This document shows positions 1 to 5,195 of a DNA stretch of 6,360 nucleotides, piece after piece. The number at the start of each line of letters is the position of its first letter. The first letter of the stretch is position 1. This DNA is from a bacterium (GTDB lineage Bacteria; Zixibacteria; MSB-5A5; GN15; FEB-12). A model generated the notes under the pieces. It was not told the origin of the DNA, made no database searches, and saw nothing but the letters and a program-made list of their open reading frames with translations. The stretch lies in NCBI GenBank assembly GCA_030619425.1, contig JAUXBJ010000123.1:1-6360 (forward strand), given 5' to 3'. Position numbers and translations under genes: made by a program.

Positions 1-237
1 AAGCACAAGAACCGGTTATCTTTGTCGTTGGCTCGGCTGGAGACTTTGTCTCCGCTGAAGATATTAGCGAGGGGTTATGCGGTTAGCAGACGGTTGCCGA
101 AACAGAGTCTGATCCGGTCGGTGCGTGACATTCTCCCCGGCGAGCGTATGGAGACGATTCTCTCTGACGGCCGGATAGTATCGTTTGTGGAAGAAACGAA
201 ACCGGACAAGAAACATGACGGTCAGGAAGAAAACTAA
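1..237 (+). CDS. xseA: Exodeoxyribonuclease VII large subunit, C-terminal end (5' partial)
   Basis: This is the last 78 codons of the exonuclease VII large subunit; the reading frame is open to the left edge of the window and ends at TAA (235-237). Exonuclease VII is a cytoplasmic nuclease that degrades single-stranded DNA to oligonucleotides from both ends, and the large subunit carries the catalytic part. The visible piece has the family's conserved C-terminal signature: a helical 'LARLETLSPLKILARGYAV' stretch (about residues 11-29 of the fragment), followed by a small beta-domain with 'PGERMETILSDGRI' that corresponds to the usual 'GD.l...l.dG' pattern. The catalytic region and the N-terminal OB fold lie outside the window. 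The 3' end overlaps xseB by 23 bases, as expected for translationally coupled partner subunits. Identification rests on this signature and on the xseB neighbour. Confidence 0.93.
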   Translation, partial: KHKNRLSLSLARLETLSPLKILARGYAVSRRLPKQSLIRSVRDILPGERMETILSDGRIVSFVEETKPDKKHDGQEEN

Positions 238-460
238 AGATTTCGAATCGGCGCTGGAGCGCCTCGAGGAGATAACCGGACTGTTGGAGTCGGGCGAGGC
301 GTCACTTGAGGATTCGATCAGCCTCTACACCGAGGGTCTGCAACTGGCTAAGGACTGCCATCAGAGACTTGATGCTGCCGAAAAGAAGATCAAAATCATT
401 ACCGAAAAGAGCGATCTTCCGGTCGAGGCGGATTTCGACGAAGCGGAGACCGAAGCGTGA
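215..460 (+). CDS. xseB: Exodeoxyribonuclease VII small subunit
   Basis: This 81-residue protein is the small subunit of exonuclease VII, several copies of which bind one large subunit. It is the normal size for the family. The diagnostic pattern is visible: 'FESALERLEEITGLLESGE' (about residues 10-28), then 'LEDSISLYTEGLQLAKDC' and 'LDAAEKKIKII', i.e. two long amphipathic helices. The tail (about residues 70-81) is acidic and probably disordered. I chose the ATG at 215. An in-frame TTG at 185 would add ten residues that do not match the family and would overlap xseA further. No strong Shine-Dalgarno sequence precedes 215, so translation is probably coupled to xseA. The stop TGA (458-460) overlaps the ispA start codon. 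Confidence 0.95.
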   Translation: MTVRKKTKDFESALERLEEITGLLESGEASLEDSISLYTEGLQLAKDCHQRLDAAEKKIKIITEKSDLPVEADFDEAETEA

Positions 461-1344
461 TGCCGGCGCAGGCCATTGACCCCAGTGCGTACCTTCAGGC
501 CGGGCGGGAGCTGACCGACCGATTGTTGGAGAAATATCTGCCGCCGGTGTCGTCTGAGCCGAAGTCGCTGCATGAGGCGCTGCATTATTCGGTGATGGCT
601 GGTGGCAAACGGTTGCGGCCGCAATTGGCTTTGGCGGCGTACGAATATTGCGGTGGCAGTGTTAAGAGTGAAGAGTTGCCGATCCATTACGCCATGGCGG
701 CGCTGGAGATGGTGCACACGTATTCATTGATCCATGACGATCTGCCGTGCATGGACGACGACGACCTCCGACGCGGTCAACCCACCTGTCATAAGAAATT
801 CGGTGAGGCGATTGCTGTGTTGGCCGGTGATGCTCTGCACGATATAGCTTTCGAATTGATGGCGCGCACCGGTCGTACTGAACCGGTGACAGAACTGGCC
901 CGAGCTATCGGCACTGCGGGGATGCTCGGCGGACAGACAGCCGACATAGAAGCGGAAGGCCGCCAGGTTACCGAGGAGGAGATCACCGAGATCCATCGCC
1001 GCAAGACCGGCGCCCTGATACGTTGCGCCGTGCGGGTCGGGGCCATTTTGGCCGATGCTCCGGCTGAGTTGCTCTCAAGGCTGACTATCTTCGGGGAGAA
1101 GGTGGGCCTCGCTTTCCAGGTGATCGACGACATACTGGATATTGAGGGTGATCAGAAACTAATGGGAAAGAAAGTCGGTTCGGATAGTAAAAACCTGAAA
1201 GCGACTTACCCCGGTATCGTCGGTATGCCTCAGGCTCGCCGGACGGCTCAACAGTTGATCGACGAAGCGATAGCCGTTTTTGATGAAGGTGATGACAACG
1301 CTCTTAAGCTTATTGCCCTGTTTATCGGACAGCGGCAAAGCTGA
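460..1344 (+). CDS. ispA: Short/medium-chain trans-polyprenyl diphosphate synthase (farnesyl diphosphate synthase type)
   Basis: A 294-residue isoprenyl diphosphate synthase that condenses IPP with allylic diphosphates, most likely to farnesyl (or geranylgeranyl) diphosphate for quinones and undecaprenyl carriers. All family motifs are present: 'GGKRLRP' (residues 48-54, IPP binding), the first Asp-rich motif 'DDLPCMDDDD' (93-102) followed by 'RRG', 'GQ..D' (about 158-162), and the second Asp-rich motif 'DDILD' (223-227), then 'KKVGSD' and 'KATYP' (247-251). The two extra residues inside the first Asp-rich motif are the bacterial type II FPP synthase pattern. The ATG at 460 overlaps the xseB TGA; a GTG at 457 in the same frame is an alternative that adds one residue. 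A GGAG at 445-448 could serve either. Product chain length cannot be fixed from sequence, so FPP versus GGPP is inference. Confidence 0.93.
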   Translation: MPAQAIDPSAYLQAGRELTDRLLEKYLPPVSSEPKSLHEALHYSVMAGGKRLRPQLALAAYEYCGGSVKSEELPIHYAMAALEMVHTYSLIHDDLPCMDDDDLRRGQPTCHKKFGEAIAVLAGDALHDIAFELMARTGRTEPVTELARAIGTAGMLGGQTADIEAEGRQVTEEEITEIHRRKTGALIRCAVRVGAILADAPAELLSRLTIFGEKVGLAFQVIDDILDIEGDQKLMGKKVGSDSKNLKATYPGIVGMPQARRTAQQLIDEAIAVFDEGDDNALKLIALFIGQRQS

Positions 1345-1362
1345 GGGCGACTGTAGATTCAG

Positions 1363-1923
1363 ATGAAGTACCTTTCGAAAATCAACTCGTCATCGGATGT
1401 CAGGGAGTTGTCCCTTGAACAGCTCGAAGGTCTGGCCGATGATGTCCGTCAGGAAATAATCTCAGCCGTCGCCGACACCGGTGGTCATCTGGCCACCAAT
1501 CTTGGTGCGGTAGAAATGACGCTGGGGTTGCATCACGTCTTCGATCTGCCGACCGACAAACTCGTTTGGGACGTCAGTCACCAGGTCTATGCCCACAAGC
1601 TTCTGACCGGGCGACGCGAGCAGTTTCACACCTTGCGACAGTATGGCGGACTGGCCGGTTTTACCAAACGCGCCGAATCGGATTGCGACCCTTACGGCGC
1701 CGGTCATGCCTCGACGGCAATCTCGGCGGCTCTGGGAATCGCGGCCGCCCGTGACCTTGCCGGCAGGGATTTCAAGGTGGTAGCCATCATCGGCGATGGC
1801 TCTCTCACCGGCGGACTGGCCTTTGAGGGTCTGAACAACGCCGGGACATCGAAAAAAGATCTGCTGGTCATTCTGAATGACAATACCTGGTCGATCTCGA
1901 AGAATGTCGGCGCTATGTCGTAG
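1363..1923 (+). CDS. dxs: DXS N-terminal fragment as read to the amber codon
   Basis: This 186-residue piece holds the first part of the TPP-binding (PP) domain: 'TGGHLATNLGAVE' (about residues 39-51, with the conserved His42), 'VWDVSHQVYAHKLLTGR' (68-84), 'GAGHASTAISAALG' (112-125), the TPP/Mg signature 'GDGSLTGGLAFEGLNNAG' (144-161) and 'NDN' (172-174). The fragment stops at 'NVGAMS', where intact DXS proteins continue with 'xYL'. The start at 1363 fits the family N-terminus ('LS.INS..DVR.LS'). A weak GAGG lies at 1343-1346, rather far upstream. The product would lack the second half of the PP domain, the whole pyrimidine-binding domain and the catalytic Glu, so it would be inactive alone. 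Confidence 0.8.
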   Translation: MKYLSKINSSSDVRELSLEQLEGLADDVRQEIISAVADTGGHLATNLGAVEMTLGLHHVFDLPTDKLVWDVSHQVYAHKLLTGRREQFHTLRQYGGLAGFTKRAESDCDPYGAGHASTAISAALGIAAARDLAGRDFKVVAIIGDGSLTGGLAFEGLNNAGTSKKDLLVILNDNTWSISKNVGAMS

Positions 1924-3342
1924 TATCTGACCAACATCATGGCGGATGAAAAATTCAATCGGCTGCGCAACGAAATATGGGAGCTGACCGGTCGTTTCAA
2001 ACGACGTGACGAAATCCGGGCTACGATATCACATATCGAAACCTCTCTTAAGGGTTTTCTGGTGCCGGGCATGCTTTTTCAGAATCTTGGTTTTCGCTAT
2101 TTTGGACCGATTGATGGTCACGATCTGCCGCTGGTTGTGAAGACTCTGCAGAGCCTGAAGAATCTTGGAGGCCCGATCATGCTTCATCTGGCGACCAAGA
2201 AAGGCAAGGGGTACGATCCCGCTGAAGGTGACCCGACCAGTTATCACGGCATCGGAAAATTCGACAAGGTGACCGGTAAGCCGGCTAAGAAGTCGGGTCG
2301 GCCTTCTTATACGAAGGTTTTCGGTGACACCATGCTGGAACTGGCGGCCAGGGACAAGCGCGTTATCGCTATCACCGCCGCTATGGCGACCGGCACTGGT
2401 CTGGACAAGTTTGCGCAGGAGTATCCCGATCGATTCTATGACGTCGGCATTGCTGAAGGGCACGCCGGATGTTTCGCCGGCGGATTGGCCGCCGAAGGGG
2501 CGCGTCCCTATATGGCGGTTTATTCGACCTTCATGCAACGCGCCTACGATCAGATTATCCACGACATAGCCCTGCAAAAACTGCCGGTAGTTTTCTGCAT
2601 GGATCGCGCCGGTCTGGTGGGCGAGGATGGTCCCACCCATCACGGCGCTTTCGATCTTTCTTTTCTTGGTCCGGTGCCGAATCTGGAGGTGGCCGTACCC
2701 AAAGACGGCAATGAGCTTCGCTCGATGTTGCATTACACGATTGAGCATGAACTCCCCGGGCCGGTGGCAATCAGATACCCACGAGCCTCGGTCCCCACAG
2801 AGATGACGGAGGCGGTTGTTCCGATCGAGTGGGGCAAATGGGAGCTGTGTTCGCCGGAGGCGGAGGTTGTTATCCTGGCGACCGGTACGATGGTTATGAC
2901 AGCGCTGGAGGCAAGGAAAAGGCTCGCTACGACGGTCGATGTGGCTGTCGTGAACGCACGATTCATCCGACCGCCTGACCTTGAGAAACTGGAGCGGATC
3001 AGAAACTCGGCCCGGTTGATTGTGACGCTTGAGGAAAACGTACTCCGTGGCGGGTTCGGCCAGGCGGTGGGGGCGTATCTGCTCGACCACGGATACAAAG
3101 GTGCATTCAAGGCGATGGGAATTCCGGATCGGTTCGTAACTCATGGCGACCACCAATCGCTGCTTCGTGAAATCGGCCTGGATGTTGAGAGTGTAGTGTC
3201 CTCGATTGAATCATTAGCGAAGCAACATCTCAAGCTGGAAGGCGGGTTCCTTCAGAAACTGGGGTTCCGTCGTAATGGGGCTCAGCGCAAAAAATCGGAG
3301 CCAGACCTTTCTCGGATGGTGGAAGCCGATGACAAAGGATGA
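1363..3342 (+). CDS. dxs: 1-deoxy-D-xylulose-5-phosphate synthase, full frame interrupted by one in-frame amber codon
   Basis: DXS joins pyruvate and glyceraldehyde 3-phosphate to 1-deoxyxylulose 5-phosphate, a thiamine-diphosphate (TPP)-dependent step that starts the MEP isoprenoid pathway. From ATG 1363 to TGA 3340-3342 the frame holds 659 codons, close to the family's usual 620-640, but codon 187 is TAG. Homology runs up to the TAG ('SISKNVGAMS') and resumes directly after it ('YLTNI') in the same frame, so nothing is missing except the identity of one residue. Read conventionally, the locus gives a 186-residue fragment (1363-1923) and, from ATG 1939, a 467-residue fragment. Neither would be functional alone, because the break falls inside the TPP-binding domain. 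The gene sits 18 bases after ispA, another isoprenoid gene, and 9 bases before nadK. Possible explanations are a sequencing or assembly error, a recent nonsense mutation, or amber read-through or reassignment. Confidence 0.9.
1921..1923 (+). other. In-frame TAG inside dxs
   Basis: A TAG replaces codon 187 of dxs with perfect frame continuity on both sides. One substitution from AAG (Lys), CAG (Gln), GAG (Glu) or TAT/TAC (Tyr) would produce it. Among complete genes here the terminal stops are TGA (xseB, ispA, dxs, nadK, SPOR gene), with TAA at the end of xseA. The only terminal TAG is that of the caspase-like gene, and it is followed two codons later by TGA. Confidence 0.97.
1939..3342 (+). 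CDS. dxs: DXS C-terminal fragment downstream of the amber codon
   Basis: This 467-residue stretch (residues 193-659 of the whole protein) carries the rest of DXS. In whole-protein numbering, 'GPIDGHD' is at 248-254, 'TKKGKGYDPAEGDP' starts at 278, the pyrimidine-binding domain has 'DVGIAEGHA' with the proposed catalytic Glu at 365, 'YSTFMQRAYDQ' follows at about 387-397, 'RAGLVGEDGPTHHGAFD' at 415-431, and the transketolase C-terminal domain ends with 'GIPDRFVTHG'. About 35 extra basic and acidic residues follow. I see no Shine-Dalgarno sequence before ATG 1939 and four family-typical residues (YLTN) lie upstream of it, so an independent start here looks artificial. The usual 'AEQHAVT' is 'AEGHAGC' here. 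The stop is TGA. Confidence 0.8.
   Translation: MADEKFNRLRNEIWELTGRFKRRDEIRATISHIETSLKGFLVPGMLFQNLGFRYFGPIDGHDLPLVVKTLQSLKNLGGPIMLHLATKKGKGYDPAEGDPTSYHGIGKFDKVTGKPAKKSGRPSYTKVFGDTMLELAARDKRVIAITAAMATGTGLDKFAQEYPDRFYDVGIAEGHAGCFAGGLAAEGARPYMAVYSTFMQRAYDQIIHDIALQKLPVVFCMDRAGLVGEDGPTHHGAFDLSFLGPVPNLEVAVPKDGNELRSMLHYTIEHELPGPVAIRYPRASVPTEMTEAVVPIEWGKWELCSPEAEVVILATGTMVMTALEARKRLATTVDVAVVNARFIRPPDLEKLERIRNSARLIVTLEENVLRGGFGQAVGAYLLDHGYKGAFKAMGIPDRFVTHGDHQSLLREIGLDVESVVSSIESLAKQHLKLEGGFLQKLGFRRNGAQRKKSEPDLSRMVEADDKG
3334..3339 (+). promoter_or_regulatory. Ribosome binding site of nadK
   Basis: AAAGGA, 12 bases before the nadK ATG (3352) and overlapping the last codons of dxs. It lies at the outer end of the usual spacing range and supports the ATG at 3352 and coupled expression. 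Confidence 0.5.
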
Positions 3343-3351
3343 TGTTGACTG

Positions 3352-4218
3352 ATGCGTTTTGGATTGATTGCCAACTTAAGACGTGAGGGCGCCCGCGAGG
3401 CTATTGACTGTGTGCTCGAATGGGCGGGTCATAATGGTCACGAAGTCTTCTATTGTAGTAAGGAACTGGAAGATATCTGTCACGGCCCGGCGACCGACCT
3501 GACCCGCGAAGAGCTGGCCACCAAGGTCGACATCTTGATTTCTATGGGTGGCGATGGTACTTTTCTGGCATCGGCGCGATCGGTCGGTTCAGCCGGGACG
3601 CCGGTGTTGGGAATCAATCTCGGATCACTCGGTTTCCTGACTCAATTGCGACCACACCAGTTGGAAGATGCTCTGAACGCCATCGTGCGCGAAGAGTACC
3701 TTATCGAAGAAAGAATGCTTCTGAAAACCGTCATTGAGGGACGCCCGAAACTGCAGTCGCCCTACGCTCTGAATGAAGTGGTGGTTGACAACGGTCCGAT
3801 TGCCCGGCTGATCGGAATCAATCTGCGGGTGAACGGCGAAGAACTCGTTACCTACAAGGCCGATGGTCTGATTTTGGCGACACCGACCGGTTCAACAGCC
3901 TACTCGCTGGCCGCCGGTGGACCGATTCTGCATCCGACAATGGAGGCGATAGTGGTGGCGCCGATAGCAGCCTTTTCGTTGTCGACCCGTCCGATGGTAT
4001 TCAGTGCTTCCGACATCCTTGAGCTGCGGATTGGCTCCGAGCACGAGGTAGCCGGGTTGACTCTTGATGGACAGGTCAGCGCTCCGCTGCTCGACACCGA
4101 TCGGGTCATCGTAACTCAGGCCGACTTTCGTCTGAAAGTCGTGGTTTTCCCCGAAAACAGTTTCTACAAAGTCCTCAAGGAGAAACTCCATTGGGGTGTT
4201 TCGCCTTCTGCTCACTGA
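3352..4218 (+). CDS. nadK: NAD kinase (ATP- or polyphosphate-dependent)
   Basis: A cytoplasmic 288-residue enzyme that phosphorylates NAD to NADP. Family hallmarks are clear: the 'SMGGDGTFL' catalytic/ATP motif (GGDGT at residues 66-70), 'GINLGSLGFLT' (87-97), 'NEVVV' (141-145), and the NAD-binding core 'YKADGLILATPTGSTAYSL' (168-186) followed by 'AAGGPI'. The length is normal. It starts 9 bases after dxs, so it is probably the last gene of the ispA-dxs-nadK transcript. NADPH is needed by DXP reductoisomerase, the next MEP step, which gives the pairing a metabolic logic. One oddity: where many NADKs have 'PICPHxLSxRP' this one has 'PIAAFSLSTRP' (residues 204-214), with Phe in place of the common His. 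Some bacterial NADKs also differ here, so activity is not excluded. Confidence 0.95.
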   Translation: MRFGLIANLRREGAREAIDCVLEWAGHNGHEVFYCSKELEDICHGPATDLTREELATKVDILISMGGDGTFLASARSVGSAGTPVLGINLGSLGFLTQLRPHQLEDALNAIVREEYLIEERMLLKTVIEGRPKLQSPYALNEVVVDNGPIARLIGINLRVNGEELVTYKADGLILATPTGSTAYSLAAGGPILHPTMEAIVVAPIAAFSLSTRPMVFSASDILELRIGSEHEVAGLTLDGQVSAPLLDTDRVIVTQADFRLKVVVFPENSFYKVLKEKLHWGVSPSAH

Positions 4219-4263
4219 ACGATTGAACGTTGGCTCAGCGGCCATCGTATGGTGCGTGGTTTG

Positions 4264-4348
4264 CCGCCCACAAAGCATCCAGGCTCTGCCCACAGGGTGC
4301 GCCACCCTTCGACTCCGCTCAGGCTGACGGACTAAGGCCTTGTGGCGG
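4264..4348. repeat. Probable dispersed intergenic palindromic repeat
   Basis: The ends form an imperfect inverted repeat: 4264-4276 (CCGCCCACAAAGC) pairs with 4337-4348 (revcomp CCGCCACAAGGC), with one bulge and one mismatch. The interior holds ACCCTTCGACTCCGCTCAGG (4304-4323), whose reverse complement, CCTGAGCGGAGTCGAAGGGT, matches a core I recall from intergenic repeats in many unrelated bacterial genomes ('CCTGAGCG.AG.CGAAGG'). A smaller palindrome, GGGTGCGCCACCC (4295-4307), abuts the core. I see no second copy in this window, so dispersal is inferred from recall of the motif and not shown here. Confidence 0.5.
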
Positions 4349-4354
4349 TCGAAC

Positions 4355-4391
4355 CTTCAGATTCGGCCGCAATCTCCCGCTGAATCTGAAG
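4355..4391. other. Strong hairpin A downstream of nadK
   Basis: CTTCAGATTC (4355-4364) and GAATCTGAAG (4382-4391) are perfect 10-base inverted repeats. With a G-U and two G-C pairs inside, the stem reaches 13 bp and leaves an 11-base loop (4368-4378). No T-run follows, so it is not a standard intrinsic terminator. Its right arm overlaps hairpin B. Confidence 0.75.
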
Positions 4392-4401
4392 ACTCAGCGG
4401 G
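4376..4401. other. Hairpin B, mutually exclusive with hairpin A
   Basis: CCCGCTGA (4376-4383) and TCAGCGGG (4394-4401) are perfect 8-base inverted repeats with a 10-base loop. The stem uses bases that sit in the loop and right arm of hairpin A, so only one can form fully at a time. Two perfect palindromes follow: CACATGTG (4404-4411) and CAGACGTCTG (4420-4429), the latter followed by TTTT. Confidence 0.65.
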
Positions 4402-4469
4402 CACACATGTGAAAGCGATCAGACGTCTGTTTTGCTGCCCTTCCATGGATAAACGACAGGGGTTTTATG

Positions 4470-4498
4470 TTGACAGTTATGGTGGTTAGGGTTATTTC
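4470..4498 (+). promoter_or_regulatory. Sigma70-like promoter candidate for the SPOR lipoprotein gene
   Basis: A perfect TTGACA -35 box (4470-4475), a 17-base spacer and a poor -10 (TATTTC, 4493-4498; three of six consensus bases). It lies about 90 bases before the lipoprotein start, in the non-coding stretch after nadK. The nadK-to-lipoprotein gap (4219-4588) holds no credible gene; short open frames there have no family signature. Confidence 0.4.
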
Positions 4499-4588
4499 GA
4501 CGGTGAAACAAGAATGAACAGGCTTGAGGCGCCTTGGTTGTAGGTCGTAAATAGTTACAGCTTCAAGGCCGGAGTGAAAGAGAGAAGT

Positions 4589-5056
4589 ATGAAGGCTTAT
4601 TTGATTGGATTGCTGGCAGCTTTGCTGCTTATCGGCTGTGCTGATAGACAAGAGGATGCGGAAAAGCTTGGGCAGGAAGTGATGGAAGAGGAAGCTGAGG
4701 CTGTCGATACGATGGCTCCGGATGAGTCCGTGATCGATAGCAGCGCGGTTGAAGAGGTCGGCGCGGACGCTTCGGCTGTTCCTGAAGGAACCTCGAGCTT
4801 GGCGGAAGCACCGGCTGGTGAAGGTTATACGGTCCAGATAGCAGCGTGCGAGGATTATGAGTATGCCCAGTATTTGCTTGATCAGTACCGGCGGCGCGGC
4901 TACGAACCATACGCCGTCAAATTCGTCCACGAAGGGCAGACCTTTTACCGCGTGCGCATCGGCAGCTTTGAAAATGTGGCTGAAGCGGCTGATTTGAAAG
5001 CGGAGTTGATCGACAAGTATTCCATCGGGGCATGGGTCGACTGGAAATCCGACTGA
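4589..5056 (+). CDS. SPOR-domain lipoprotein
   Basis: A 155-residue protein with a lipoprotein signal peptide: a Lys at position 2, a hydrophobic run, and lipobox 'LIGC' with the lipidated Cys at residue 17. An acidic, low-complexity linker (about 18-78, rich in Glu, Ala, Asp and Ser) leads to a C-terminal SPOR domain (about 79-152; 'YTVQIAACEDYEYAQYLLDQ', 'FYRVRIGSF', 'AADLKAELI'). SPOR domains bind glycan strands lacking stem peptides, typically at division septa, so this protein is probably tethered to a membrane and reaches into the cell wall. It resembles the small SPOR lipoproteins linked to division or wall remodelling; the exact role is unknown. I chose ATG 4589, preceded by purine-rich AAAGAGAGAAG. 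GTG 4574 in frame, with AAGG 5 bases upstream, is an alternative adding five residues. It is convergent with the caspase-like gene. Confidence 0.85.
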   Translation: MKAYLIGLLAALLLIGCADRQEDAEKLGQEVMEEEAEAVDTMAPDESVIDSSAVEEVGADASAVPEGTSSLAEAPAGEGYTVQIAACEDYEYAQYLLDQYRRRGYEPYAVKFVHEGQTFYRVRIGSFENVAEAADLKAELIDKYSIGAWVDWKSD

Positions 5057-5080
5057 TCGACCTGCGCCGACATTTGGCCT

Positions 5081-5113
5081 GTTCGGTCCTCAGAATGGAT
5101 TCGGGGACCGAGC
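5081..5113. other. Hairpin between the convergent genes
   Basis: Bases 5081-5091 (GTTCGGTCCTC) pair with 5103-5113 (GGGGACCGAGC) in an 11-bp stem with two G-U pairs. GAA/TTC inside can extend it past one bulged A. No U-tract follows on either strand, so its role is open. It lies 25 bases after the SPOR gene stop and may stabilise the 3' end of that mRNA. Confidence 0.5.
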
Positions 5114-5139
5114 CAGTACTATAACCTCACAGTTGGGAA

Positions 5140-5169
5140 GGCCGGGACGCCACAAGCGCCCCGGCCATT
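5140..5169 (+). terminator. Intrinsic terminator candidate after the SPOR lipoprotein gene
   Basis: GGCCGGG (5140-5146) pairs with CCCGGCC (5160-5166). Past one A-C mismatch the stem continues with CGC/GCG around the loop CACAA (5151-5155). ATTCTATT follows, a modest T-rich tail for + strand transcripts. The - strand side lacks a T-run, so stopping the convergent caspase-like transcript is less certain. Confidence 0.6.
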
Positions 5170-5195
5170 CTATTGCGGTTGACTTGTCAAACGGA

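Noticed and set aside
185..214. N-terminal extension of xseB from TTG 185
   Set aside because: The ten extra residues do not fit the family, and the ATG at 215 gives the usual N-terminus and length.
2029..3156. 375-codon open frame on the - strand
   Set aside because: It lies entirely antisense to dxs, is rich in Arg/His/Gln and shows no family motif; dxs on the + strand is unmistakable.
1363..3342. dxs as a natural two-gene split enzyme
   Set aside because: The break is inside the TPP-binding domain and not at a domain boundary. There is no ribosome binding site before ATG 1939, and conserved codons lie between the TAG and that ATG.
4230..4412. 60-codon open frame after nadK
   Set aside because: It runs through the palindromic repeat and hairpins, has no ribosome binding site and no protein-like composition.
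4420..4433. CAGACGTCTG plus TTTT as the nadK operon terminator
   Set aside because: A perfect palindrome with no spacer leaves only about 3 bp of stem once a loop is allowed, which is too weak for an intrinsic terminator.
4394..4930. 178-codon open frame on the - strand
   Set aside because: It is antisense to the SPOR lipoprotein gene, whose signal peptide and domain are clear.
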